This document shows positions 44,524 through 55,500 of a stretch of 64,000 bases of DNA, piece by piece (positions within the stretch are counted from its first letter, which is position 1; every line of letters begins with the position of its first letter). A program made the position numbers and the translations under genes. A model generated the notes under the pieces. The model ran no database searches, was not told the origin of the DNA, and was given only the letters and a program-made list of their open reading frames with translations. Origin of the DNA: Hyphomicrobiales bacterium. GTDB lineage: Bacteria > Pseudomonadota > Alphaproteobacteria > Rhizobiales > Xanthobacteraceae. The stretch spans positions 124,001-188,000 of the forward strand of contig JAKFVL010000006.1 of assembly GCA_021732215.1 (NCBI GenBank), in the 5' to 3' direction.

Positions 44524-47500
44524 TTACTCCCCCGTCATCAGCGCCGCGTTGCCACCGGCCGCGGCCGTGTTGATCGTCACCGTCTGTTCGGTGGCGAAGC
44601 GTGCGAGATAATGCGGGCCTCCGGCCTTCGGACCCGTGCCTGACAGTCCGTGCCCGCCGAACGGCTGCACGCCGACCACCGCGCCGATCATGTTGCGGTT
44701 GACGTAGATGTTGCCGACGGCAAGCCGCTCGGTGACGCGCTCCACCATCTCGTCGATCCGCGAATGAATGCCGAGCGTCAGTCCATAGCCGCTGCGCTCG
44801 ATCGATTGGAGCACCTGTTCGAATTCAGCTGCGCGATAGCGCACCACATGCAGGGTCGGGCCGAAGACCTCTTCGGTCAGTTCGTCGGCGCTTCTCAATT
44901 CGAAAATATGCGGCGCGACGAAATGGCCTTCGGCGGGTGCGTTGCCGGCGAAGTGGACATGCGCCTGCGTCTTCATCCGTGCGATATGCGCGTTGAGCCT
45001 CTCCTTTGCCTCGGCGTCGATCACGGGGCCGACTTGCGTCGCCGGATCGCGCGGATCGCCGATCGACAGCTCGTGCGCCGCGCCGGCGATCATCTCGATC
45101 ATCCTGTCGGCGACATCGTCCTGCACGAACAGCAGCCGCAACGCCGAGCAGCGCTGACCGGCGGAGCGGAACGCCGACATCACCACGTCGTCGGCGACTT
45201 GCTCGGGCAGCGCGGTCGCGTCCACGATCATCGCGTTGATGCCACCGGTCTCTGCGATCAGCGGCACGATCGGTCCATTCTTGGCGGCGAGTGTGCGATT
45301 GATCGCGCGCGCCACTTCCGTAGAGCCGGTGAACACCACGCCGGCGACGTTCGGATGCGCGACAAGCGCTGCCCCAACTTTGCCATCACCCAGAACGAGC
45401 TGCAGCGCGGAGGCTGGGACGCTGGCCTGATGCATCAGGTGGACGGCTTCACGCGCGATCAGCGGCGTCTGTTCGGCCGGCTTGGCGACAACAGCATTGC
45501 CCGCCATCAGGGCGGCCACGACCTGACCGGTGAAAATCGCCAGCGGAAAATTCCACGGCGAAATCGCAACGATCACGCCGCGTCCGCGCAGCCGCAACGT
45601 GTTGCTCTCCCCGGTCGGGCCGGGCATCGCTTGCTCGCCAAACAGCGTTCGGCCTTCCGCCGCGTAATAGCGGCAGAAGTCGATGGCCTCACGCACCTCC
45701 GAGATCGCGTCGTCGATGGTCTTGCCGGCTTCGGTTTGCAGCAATGCGAGCAATTTCGCGCGATGCTGCTCGAAAAGGTCGGCGATCCGGTCGAGACAGG
45801 CTGCGCGGTGCTCCGTTGGCGTGCGGCTCCACGCCACGAAGCCCTTGGTTGCGTTCATCATCGCGCGGCGTGTCTCATCCGCGGTTGCATCCGCAATCCC
45901 CTGAGGCGTCGTACGGGGCTGATCGGCGATCTCTTGCAGCAACGTATTGAGCGCAACGCTGTCGCCGAATTCGACGCCACGCGAATTCCTGCGCCGAGGC
46001 TGAAACAGATTTGGCGGAAGCGGCAGCTTCGGATTTGCCGCATTTTCCGGAACGCCAATGATATCGGCGGGTCGCCGCAGCAGATGGGCAACCGGAATCG
46101 AGTCATCCGAGGCCAATGCAACGAACGACGTATTGGCGCCGTTTTCCAGCAACCGCCGCACCAGATAAGCCAACAGGTCACGATGATGTCCGACCGGCGC
46201 ATAAGTGCGGCACGCCAGATGCGGCCGGTCTTTTGCGAGTTGCTCGTAGAGCGCATCGCCCATACCGTGCAGGCGCTGGAATTCGTAGCCGCCCTCGCCG
46301 TTCGCGAGTTGCAGGATGGTTGCCACGGTCAGCGCGTTATGGGTTGCGAACTGTGGGAAGATGCGCGGACGCAACGCCAGCAGTTGCCTCGCGCAAGCGA
46401 CGTAGTTGAAATCGGTCATCGCCTTGCGGGTGAACACCGGATAGCCGTCGAGCCCGCGCTCCTGCGCGCGCTTGATCTCGGTGTCCCAATAAGCGCCCTT
46501 CACCAGCCGCACCATCATGCGGCGATCGAGGCGCTCGGCCAGCGATGCGATGAAGTCGATCACGGCGCCCGCGCGCTTTTGATAGGCCTGGATCGCGAGC
46601 CCGAAACCATCCCAGCCTGCCAGTTGCTCGTCCTTGGCGACGGCCGCGATCACCTCAAGCGACAGCTCGAGGCGGTCGGCCTCTTCCGCATCGACGGTCA
46701 AGTTCAGATCGTATGATTTCGCCTGGCGCGCGAGCCCGATCACCAGCGGAACGATCTCCGCCACTGCGCGTGTTCGGTTCAGCGCCTCGAAGCGCGGATG
46801 CAGCGCCGAGAGCTTGATGGAAATGCCGGGGCGATCCGGCAGCGGACGGTTGCCGGTGTCGCGGCCGATCGCCTCAATGGCGGCAGCATACGATGCAAGA
46901 TAGCGTTTGGCGTCGGCTGCGGTGCGCGCGCCCTCGCCAAGCATGTCGAACGAATAACGTATCGCTGCTTCACCCGCGCCGGTGCGATGATCGGCAGCGC
47001 GGCGCAGCGCCGCCTCGATGGTTTCGCCGAGCACGAAGTGGCTGCCCATCAGCCGCATTGCTTGCCGCGTTGCGGCCCGGATCGCTGGCAGTCCGATACG
47101 CTTGGCGAGTTTGCCGATCAGTCCTTGCGGCGTTTCACCAGGCTGAATCACCCGTGCCGAGAGCCCGAGCGCCCACGCCGATGCGTTGACCAGAAACGTA
47201 TCGGAGTGCGGATCGTGATGGGCGAAATCGCCCTGGCCGAGCTTGTCCTCGATGAAGCGGTCCGCCGTGTACGAATCCGGCACGCGCAGCAGGGCTTCGG
47301 CGAGCACCATCAGCGCGAGACCTTCGCGCGTCGACAGCGAGAATTCGCGTAGCATGTCCTCGACGCCGCCGAAGCCATGGTTCTCCGAACGAATTGCATC
47401 GATCAGCCGCGTCGCGGTGAAGTCGATCGCAGCTTCGTCTTCTACCGGCAGCCGGGCGTCGCGCAGCATCGCCTCGGCGAAGAGGCGATCGTCAGGGGCA

Positions 47501-47538
47501 TAAGGCGCGGAGAAGGAGGGCAGGGCGGCAAAGGTCAT
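44524..47538 (-). CDS. putA: Bifunctional proline dehydrogenase/glutamate-semialdehyde dehydrogenase
   Basis: A 1004-residue enzyme that converts proline to glutamate. A helical N-terminal arm (residues about 1-150) leads to the FAD proline dehydrogenase barrel (about 180-480; VKGAYWDTEIKRAQERGLDG and FATHNALTVATI). The aldehyde dehydrogenase domain (about 540-985) follows, with SPWNFPLAIFTGQVVAAL, the Glu in IAETGGINAMI and the catalytic Cys in SAGQRCSALR. There is no N-terminal ribbon-helix-helix DNA-binding domain, so it cannot autoregulate like the E. coli protein; the divergent Lrp-type gene is the likely regulator. Confidence 0.97.
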   Translation of the reverse strand: MTFAALPSFSAPYAPDDRLFAEAMLRDARLPVEDEAAIDFTATRLIDAIRSENHGFGGVEDMLREFSLSTREGLALMVLAEALLRVPDSYTADRFIEDKLGQGDFAHHDPHSDTFLVNASAWALGLSARVIQPGETPQGLIGKLAKRIGLPAIRAATRQAMRLMGSHFVLGETIEAALRRAADHRTGAGEAAIRYSFDMLGEGARTAADAKRYLASYAAAIEAIGRDTGNRPLPDRPGISIKLSALHPRFEALNRTRAVAEIVPLVIGLARQAKSYDLNLTVDAEEADRLELSLEVIAAVAKDEQLAGWDGFGLAIQAYQKRAGAVIDFIASLAERLDRRMMVRLVKGAYWDTEIKRAQERGLDGYPVFTRKAMTDFNYVACARQLLALRPRIFPQFATHNALTVATILQLANGEGGYEFQRLHGMGDALYEQLAKDRPHLACRTYAPVGHHRDLLAYLVRRLLENGANTSFVALASDDSIPVAHLLRRPADIIGVPENAANPKLPLPPNLFQPRRRNSRGVEFGDSVALNTLLQEIADQPRTTPQGIADATADETRRAMMNATKGFVAWSRTPTEHRAACLDRIADLFEQHRAKLLALLQTEAGKTIDDAISEVREAIDFCRYYAAEGRTLFGEQAMPGPTGESNTLRLRGRGVIVAISPWNFPLAIFTGQVVAALMAGNAVVAKPAEQTPLIAREAVHLMHQASVPASALQLVLGDGKVGAALVAHPNVAGVVFTGSTEVARAINRTLAAKNGPIVPLIAETGGINAMIVDATALPEQVADDVVMSAFRSAGQRCSALRLLFVQDDVADRMIEMIAGAAHELSIGDPRDPATQVGPVIDAEAKERLNAHIARMKTQAHVHFAGNAPAEGHFVAPHIFELRSADELTEEVFGPTLHVVRYRAAEFEQVLQSIERSGYGLTLGIHSRIDEMVERVTERLAVGNIYVNRNMIGAVVGVQPFGGHGLSGTGPKAGGPHYLARFATEQTVTINTAAAGGNAALMTGE

Positions 47539-47638
47539 CGGTGACTCGCTTTTGTCCTCAAAAGCTACGGCACAGCCCGCCTCAGTTCGATGGAAGATTT
47601 TGCTCTTTTAACCTATTTTGTTGTCTCAAATACTAGTT

Positions 47639-47659
47639 TAGCCATAGAATGTATGGCTA
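47639..47659. promoter_or_regulatory. Inverted repeat over the Lrp-type gene start
   Basis: tagccata and tatggcta form a perfect 8-bp inverted repeat with a 5-bp spacer, covering the ATG at 47653. Its place between divergent putA and the regulator gene suggests an autoregulatory operator or a translation-blocking hairpin. Binding is inferred. Confidence 0.5.
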
Positions 47660-48111
47660 TGGACAAGATAGACCGCAGAATTCTCACGATCCTTCAGGCA
47701 GATGGCCGGATCGCCAATGTCGAGCTGGCGGAGAAGGTTGGCTTGTCGCCGGCCTCGGTCGGCGAACGCTTAAAGCGGCTGCAGCGCGAGGAATTCATCG
47801 AGGGCTACGGCGCGCGGCTCAATCCGCATCGCCTAGGTCTCGGGCTTCTGGTGTTCGTCGAGGTGCTGCTCGACAAGACGACGCCGGACATCTTCGAGAA
47901 ATTCGCGAAGGCCGTGCGGCTCGCGCCCGAAGTGCTCGAGTGCCACATGGTCGCAGGCGGTTTCGACTATCTGGTGAAGACGCGCGTTGCCGACATGGCT
48001 GCGTTCCGGCGTTTTCTCGGCGACGTGCTGCTGACGCTGCCGGGCGTGCGCGAGACGCGCACCTACGCGGTGATGGAAGAGGTCAAGCGCGACGGACCGC
48101 TGCCGGTTTAG
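47653..48111 (+). CDS. putR: Lrp/AsnC-family regulator, probable PutR
   Basis: A 152-residue regulator. An N-terminal winged helix-turn-helix (DKIDRRILTILQADGRIANV and LSPASVGERLKRL) is followed by a ligand-binding RAM/AsnC domain (EVLECHMVAGGFDYLVKTRV). Lrp-type PutR proteins beside putA activate it in response to proline in Agrobacterium, Rhodobacter and relatives; the same role is expected from the divergent layout here. Two in-frame ATG codons (47653 and 47659) are possible starts. The stop overlaps the convergent protease gene by 4 bp. Confidence 0.9.
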   Translation: MAMDKIDRRILTILQADGRIANVELAEKVGLSPASVGERLKRLQREEFIEGYGARLNPHRLGLGLLVFVEVLLDKTTPDIFEKFAKAVRLAPEVLECHMVAGGFDYLVKTRVADMAAFRRFLGDVLLTLPGVRETRTYAVMEEVKRDGPLPV

Positions 48112-48959
48112 AACATCATCAGCCCAAAGCCTTCGCTCGCCAGCGGCTGAGCAGCGATGGCGATTTCCGCGGGCACTGAGGTTGCCAGCTCAGCGATTTT
48201 CGCGGGCGCGGATGGCGCCTGCGCCGGCTGATCCGAACCGGCGACCGCGATCATCGTGTTCAGATCCTCGAAGCGGCGCACGCCATCGCGATCGATCGTG
48301 AACAGCGGTTGCATGTGACGCATCTGGGTATCTTCCGCCATGATCATGCGGCGATTGTCGAGCATGCGCCAGCGGCCTTCGAAGCGAACCGCGAGCACCG
48401 CATGGTCTTCGCCGAACGCGCGGTCGTGAACGATGACGAGTCTCAGATCTGCCTGCGAAACGCCGGCTTCTTGCAATGCGACGTATTTCGCGATGGCATA
48501 ATCCTCGCAGTCGCCGACCCCTGACGTCAGCGTCGCGAGCGGCGAACTCCAGAAGTCCGGCAGGCCGTGCTGCGCTTCGTCGCTCATCGGGCGGATCGCA
48601 AGATTGATGGCACGATTGACCTCGCCGAGTTTGGCGAGGCCGTCGCGATTATGCGCGCTGTCGATGATCGCGAGGAGACGAAGTGCGGCGGGCGACGTGC
48701 AGTGTGCGCGGTCGCTCTCGCAGCGCCGGATGATCTCGAGGTCGGCCTCAATCGCGCGTGAGACGCCTTCCCACTTTCCGAGCAACCCGCCACTGGAAAT
48801 CAGCGACGCTGTCATCGCGAACGGTTCGGCGGCGGCAGGCTTTGAAAGCGGCTGATCGTTTTGCGGCGTGCCGGCGTATCCGGGCACGGCCCAGATCGCC
48901 AAAGCGACCGTCAACACAGCAGAGCGCACGCCCCGGCGCGCGGACAACAACACAGACAT
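48108..48959 (-). CDS. LapG-type periplasmic cysteine protease (BTLCP)
   Basis: A 283-residue protein with a signal peptide (about residues 1-29, ending PGYAG). The bacterial transglutaminase-like cysteine proteinase domain has the catalytic triad Cys151 (GVGDCEDYA), His186 (GEDHAVLAV) and Asp201 (RMLDNRR). LapG of Pseudomonas cleaves the N-terminus of the adhesin LapA and releases it from the cell surface, under control of the c-di-GMP receptor LapD. This gene lies next to a giant type I-secreted protein, as lapG often does. No lapD is in the window. It is transcribed away from the adhesin, with 562 bp between. Confidence 0.9.
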   Translation of the reverse strand: MSVLLSARRGVRSAVLTVALAIWAVPGYAGTPQNDQPLSKPAAAEPFAMTASLISSGGLLGKWEGVSRAIEADLEIIRRCESDRAHCTSPAALRLLAIIDSAHNRDGLAKLGEVNRAINLAIRPMSDEAQHGLPDFWSSPLATLTSGVGDCEDYAIAKYVALQEAGVSQADLRLVIVHDRAFGEDHAVLAVRFEGRWRMLDNRRMIMAEDTQMRHMQPLFTIDRDGVRRFEDLNTMIAVAGSDQPAQAPSAPAKIAELATSVPAEIAIAAQPLASEGFGLMMF

Positions 48960-49521
48960 CTGACGCCCCCTGTCCGGGCATCGGCGGGCTGAAGCGCGCT
49001 CGTGACCGGATCGTTTGCGTTGTCAGGCTAGGGGAGGGGTCTATGCGTCCGTTTAAGGCGGCCCGGGTTTGGCCGCATTTTTGGTCGAGATGTTGAATCC
49101 TGCGTGAGGAATCACGCTGAATATTGCATTACGGCTAATGGCGGGGTTTGATCCGCCCCCGGACGGTATTGACGAATATAATTGCGGCCGTGGATGCCTT
49201 TTCGGCGCTCGGCCAAGCCTGAATTTGAAGTATACATTGGTTAATCAATTGATAATATGGATTGCAGGTGATGTTAAAAGCAGTGATCATTCGCGGCCCA
49301 GCCAGCATGCTTATGATTTGATCGGGATTTGCTTTCGATCGTCTTGGCTATAGTGCTTGCTGCACGTTTTTGGATATGTGCTTTTTTGATCTAAGTTTGT
49401 GTTTATTCAGCTGAATTCATGTCTTTGCCGAGCAATTTGCTTCCGGATTCGGCAAGACTAATGATAGATTAATCCCATACCTTCGACTTTTGAGAATTTT
49501 TTCGTTTGGCAGGGTTTTAGC
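48960..49521. other. AT-rich regulatory region upstream of adhesin
   Basis: A 562-bp divergent intergenic region, unusually AT-rich after 49200. Frames in it are not convincing genes. Two CtrA-like boxes with one mismatch each are present: ttaatcaattgataa (49241-49255) and ctaatgatagattaa (49458-49472). The second is about 50 bp before the adhesin GTG. Chance matches are possible in AT-rich DNA. Confidence 0.45.
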
Positions 49522-52500
49522 GTGAATTATTCCGAGAAGTTCGGCGCCGCTTCCTTCCAAGAAATTTCGTCACCGTCCCTTTCACAAAAGGACGGCTTTG
49601 ACTTCACGACTTTGGGAAGTTCCGCACAAAACATTGCTCACGGGTCCGTCATCATCGATGACGCGCATCTCCTGTTCTCCGGCCAATACAAGCGCGACGG
49701 CCTGAACCTCGTCATCAGCAACGATGAGCACAGGGTCATCGTTCCCGATTATTTCAAGGGCGATACGCGCGCCACGCTCTCGACGCGGGATGGCGCTGCG
49801 CTGTCCGGCAAGGTCGTCGACGCGCTCACCGGTCACGTTGCCTACGCGCAGGCAGGACAAGCCGATCCTCCGAAGGAGATAGGCACTGTCGCCAAGCTGA
49901 CCGGCACCGCGACCGCGATCCGCAACGGCGTCTCGGTCCAGCTCAATGTCGGCGACAAGGTTTACAAGAGCGACGTCCTCGAATCGGGCGGCAACTCCGC
50001 GCTCGGTGTGACGTTTATCGACGGCACCGTTTTCAGTCTCTCGTCGAACGCCCGCATGGTGCTCAACGAGATGGTCTACGATCCGAATAGTTCGTCGAAC
50101 TCGTCGCTGCTCAGCCTCGTTCAAGGCACCATCACGTTCGTCGCCGGACAGACCGCGAAGAACGGCAACATGCGCGTCGATACGCCGGTTGCCACCATGG
50201 GTATTCGCGGCACCACGGTGCTGGTGAAGATCAATTCGGCCGATGGCCGGGTTCAATTGTCGGTCGAGCGCGATCCGGACGGCAAGGTCGGATCGTTTGT
50301 CGTCTATGACCGGAACACCGGCCAAGTCATCGGCACGGTGACGCGCGAGGGTGACAAGACCATCGTTACGCCGTCCCCGACGCCGACGCAGCCGGCGACG
50401 ACGGATTCGGTTCCGAAGACGCAGGCCGAAAAGGTCGCCGACCTGATTATCGTTCAGCAGATTTTCCAGCAGTTCTTCCCGGACGTCAAAAAGGATCCGA
50501 ACAACGCCAACCCCGGCAGGCAGGGCAACAACGGCGCCGGGGCCGTGACTCCCCAGACCGAGCTTGCCAATGCGCAGGGACAGGGAACGACGACCGTCAA
50601 CGGCTTGACGGTCGTGGTGTCAACAAGCGGCGGATCGGTATCGACGGCGGCCAGTGCGACGATCATCTCTCCGCCTGTCATCATTACGCCTGTCAGCGAC
50701 TTTCAGGCGCCCGATGGAAAGTCGACCAGGTTCACCATTGGCGGACAGGTCCAGCCTGATCCGTTGATCATTCCCTATATCGCCAACAGCGGACGGATCA
50801 CCGGGGCCGAAACCACGGCCCCTACGCCGGGCGGCTTCGATCTTCTGGCGCTGGTTCAATTCGACGCCGTCACGGGAACGGTCACGTACAATCCGGAGGA
50901 TTTCCGCTTCCTCGCGCTCGGCGAGACGGCAACCTACGAAATCACGTTCCTGGCCCAGACCGGACCATTTACCCCGACGCAAACGATCACGTTTACGGTC
51001 GACGGCCTGAAAGACGCGCCGATCTATACGGCGGGCAATTTCGCTCTCCCCCTCACCGAGCCGCTCGGCACCGGCTCGGCCACGATGTTCTTCAAGAACG
51101 GCGAACTGCGTTTCAATGACGCCGACTTCAGCGATGTCGCATCCGGCTACACGGTCAGGACAACCGGCGTCACCACCGATGGCGTGATCAACGGGTTGCC
51201 GAACAACGCCGCGCTGCTGAACATGCTGAGTTTCACCGGCATCACCAAAGCGGTGGGAACCACGCTCGGCGTGATCACTGAAAAATTCTCGGCGGCCGCG
51301 AGCGTGTTCGATTATCTTGCTCAAGACGAGAAGGTCGATCTGATCTATTCGATCCAGGTCACCGATGCGGGAGGTGACACCAACACCTCGACGCTGACGG
51401 TGACCATCACCGGCACCAACGACCTGCCGACGATTACCGGCGCGACGACACCGGCCTCGACATCGGGCAGCGTCGCCGAGGACGGCGTGCTGATGGCGTC
51501 GGGCGTCATCACCTTCAAGGACGTCGATCTGTCGGATACCCATACCGTTTCATCGGCATTGACTGACGGTTCGATCTCCGACCCGCTGCCGGGTTTCAAT
51601 CCAGCCACGTCGATGCTCGGCACGCTGAGCGTCGTGGTCAACGAGGACGCCGGCGACCTCAACAATGTCGGCACCGTCAGCTGGACCTACACGCTCGACA
51701 ATATGGTCGCGCAGAAGTTGGCCGAAGGCCAGACGATCATCCAGACCTATACGGTTACGATCAGTGACGTGAACGGTGCGACCGTCACGCAGCCAGTGAT
51801 TGTCACGATCACCGGCGACAATGACGATCCGACGATCGTCGTCGATCCGGTGGATGTGCCAGGACTCGGGACGGGGATTTCAACGGTCGATACAGGCGAG
51901 GTGACCGAGGATCAGGGTGTCGTCGCCGGCGTCATTTCGGCGAACGGCGTTATCGTGTTCCAGGACGTCGATCTGATCGACAGCCATACCGCGTCATTCG
52001 TTCTGAAATCTTCGGATGCGAACGCCGATCTGCCGGGTTTTGACGACGTCGCCCCGGGATATGACAGCATCGGCATCTTCGCGCTGAACCCGGTGATCGA
52101 GAATGGCGCGGACGAAAGCGATATCGGTGCGGTCGGCTGGACATTTACGCTCAACAACGACAACGACATCCTGCAATCGCTGGCGGCCGGACAGACCATC
52201 ACGCTGGTCTATACGGTCACGATTGTCGACGATAACGATGCGGAGATCCCGCAAGACGTCACCATCGTTATCCATGGCGCGAACGACGATCCAAATGACA
52301 ACGCTCCGCCTGTCATCATCGTCGACCAGACGAATGCGATCGGAGCGGTGATCGAAGGCGACAGCGCCGATGCGCTGACCGACAGCGGGACGATCACGTT
52401 CCAGGATATCGATCTGATCGACACCCATACGATTCCGGGCCCGCTGCTGGTTCCGACAAGCGTCACGGTCACCAACAGTCAGGGTCAGCCCCAGCCGCTT

Positions 52501-55500
52501 CCCGGCTTTACACCGGGTACGACGCCTGCGGGTTATGTCGGCGCGCTGACGCTGACGCTGGTCGAAGACCCCGGCGACCCCGACAATCGCGGCAATGTCG
52601 ATTGGGTCTTCAGCGTTGACGACGATGATCCGCGGGTCCAGGCGCTCGCCGAAGGCCAGACGATCACGCAGACCTACACCGTCACGATCACCGACACGAG
52701 CGGCGCTTCGGCTACACAGAATATCGTCGTCACCATCACCGGCACCAATGATGCACCGATCGTTGCATCCGTGGACGTGACCGGTGGCGTGACTGAACTG
52801 GAGACGCCCGCCGGCAACCTCACTGACAGCGGCACCATCGCGTTCACCGACGTCGATCTGATCGATGTGCATCTGGTGTCTGCGACCGGGACGCCGATCG
52901 GTACGACGCTGGGTTCGCTGACGGCGGTGAAGGACAGTGACACCACGGGCGACGGGTCCGGCGGGCAACTGACGTGGACCTATACGGTCGCGGCTTCGGC
53001 GGTGGAGTATCTGGCCGAGAGCGAAGAGAAGATCGAGAGCTTCACGATCACGCTGGACGACCAGAACGGCGGCGTGATCACGAGACAGATCGACGTCACC
53101 ATCACCGGCACCAACGATGCACCGATCGTTGCATCCGTGGACGTGACCGGTGGCGTGACCGAACTGGAGACGCCCGCCGGCAACCTCACTGACAGCGGCA
53201 CCATCGCGTTCACCGACGTCGATCTGATCGATGTGCATCTGGTGTCTGCGACCGGGACGCCGATCGGTATGACGCTGGGTTCGCTGACGGCGGTGAAGGA
53301 CAGTGACACCACGGGCGACGGGTCCGGCGGACAACTGACGTGGACCTATACGGTCGCGGCTTCGGCGGTGGAGTATCTGGCCGAGGGCGAAGAGAAGATC
53401 GAGAGCTTCACGATCACGCTGGACGACCAGAACGGCGGCGTGATCACAAGACAGATCGACGTCACCATCACTGGCACCAATGATTTGCCCCAGTTCGTCG
53501 CGGTTGCGGGCGATACGCAGACCGTCACAATCACCGACACTGCGATGGCAACAGCCGATGCGTCGTTCGTTGGTCATTATCATTACACCGACGCGGATCT
53601 GACCGATACCCATGCGGGATCGGCGACGCTGACCGGAAGCACCAACGGGACCATTCTCGGCACTCTCGGGGGCGCGACGAACTCGGAGCCTGCTGGCGCG
53701 ACGCCCGGCGATGCGATCTGGGTCTATTCGGTGACCGGCGCCAAGCTCGATGCATTGGGCGAAGGGCAAACCGTCACCGAAACCGGCAAGCTCATCGTGC
53801 TGGATGGCACGGGGCAGAGCTTCATTCCGATCACGGTCACGTTGACCGGCGTCAATGATACGCCCGTTGTCACGGCAGCGTCGCTCGTGGTTTCCGAAGG
53901 CGGAACGGTAGCCTTCACGGCTGCGAATCTCGGCGTGACCGATCCCGACAACACCAGCTTTACGTTCACAGCATCCGCGACCCACGGCGTATTCCAGACC
54001 CTCCAGACCACGCTGGACGGTGATTTTTGGATCGACGCGACGTCGTTCACGACCGCGGACCTTGCCGCCAGTCACGTCCGCTTCGTGCATGACGGTGGCG
54101 AAGCTGCGCCGACGTTCACCATCCAGGCCGACGACGGAAGCACGCTGAACAGCGCCAGCGACCTGTTTGCGGGCAGCGTGAGCTTCACCAACGTCAACGA
54201 TGTGCCGGCGCTCTATCTGGACAGCTCTGACGCGCCCGGTTCCGGGTTTGACGGCACGGTCGAGAACAATGGCAGTCTCTCCGCGATTGCCGATATGCCG
54301 ACGCTCGCCGATGTCGACGATACCGTGTTCGACGGTGTGAAAATCGTTCTGACCGACGGTCTGGCCGGCGATTTTCTCGTGGTGTTTGATGGTTCGGAGC
54401 CGGGTGGCGAATCCGGTGAACTCTCCAACGGCGTTGGCTGGGTCATCACCGGCACGGCGGACGATCCGGATGATCCGCTCACGATCACCTTCGCCGGAGG
54501 AAGTTCCGCCGCCGACTATCAGTTCGCCATCGAGCAGGTCATGTTCGGCAGCGACGACGGCGAAGCGGGCCCACGCCACATCGAAGTCACCGTCAACGAC
54601 GGCGAGGCCGACAGCAACACGGCGGTTGCGACCATCACCGTGCAGGAATTCGACGACGGCGGCAACAACGCGCCAGTCGCGGGCAATGATCTTGTCATTA
54701 TCGCCTCCAGCTACTCGGCGTTTGCAACGTCCACGGCGTATAACGACATCGATCCCGATGGCGATACTTTCCAGGTTTCTGGCGCGGCGTATGGCTCAAT
54801 GCCGGCGATCTTCGAGGGCGGCGCGTACAAGATACAGGGAAGCTATGGAACTCTGCTGCTTTACCCCGTTGCCACTTCATCGATCACAGTTGGCGGTTTC
54901 GTCGATTTTTCTCTGAGCGCCGGCGACTACATCTATGTGATCGGCGCGGATATAGACGGCAATCCGCTTTCCAACCTGTCCGACATAGAAGACCGGCAAC
55001 CCGGTGTTCAGCTGACCGATACGTTTGCTTACACGCTAGCGGACAGCAACAACGCTGTGAGCGCGCCTGCCACGATCACTGTCACACTCGATCCGGCGAT
55101 CGTATCCGCCAACGTCGTGACGCCTGATGGCTATAACATGACGACGCTGTCGAGTGATCTGTATGATGGAATCGTTGACACGATCGATAACGAAGATGGC
55201 GTAGTGCTGCACTCCGCCGACGGTAATCATACGATCTATGTCGAGACGAAGAATCTCACTTTTAACGATCTTGATAACAACAACTACGAACTCACCGGCG
55301 GCCTTATCAAGGGCTTCACGGTCGTGGATACCGAAACAGGAAATGTTCTGTTTACGGCCGACCGCTACAGCATTCCAGCCACTGCACTTCACGCTGCACT
55401 GAGCGGACCCAACGGCTCGCCTGCTGCGCTTGACACCATCTTCAAGACCTATGCCTACAGCATTAGCGGCAACACTGGCGCGGATGTTCTCGATGGCGGC

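Noticed and set aside
44650-46716. Plus-strand open frame of 688 codons opposite putA
   Set aside because: Antisense to well-supported proline dehydrogenase domains; low-complexity Arg/His-rich translation; no family.
49138-49353. 71-codon frame before the adhesin
   Set aside because: No ribosome site, no domain and AT-rich composition; probably non-coding.
49522-50230. Canonical LapG cleavage motif TAAG in the adhesin N-terminus
   Set aside because: Not found; only weak possibilities (GAALSG at residues 91-96 and AYAQAG near 107-112) exist, not enough to call a site.
52729-53460. CRISPR-like or minisatellite array
   Set aside because: The repeats are 366 bp, in frame and encode VCBS modules; no short spacers or cas genes are present.
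51994-54579. Long minus-strand open frame of 861 codons opposite the adhesin
   Set aside because: It lies wholly antisense to a gene with clear domains, is Arg/Asp-rich with no recognisable domain, and follows from the biased codon use of the plus strand.
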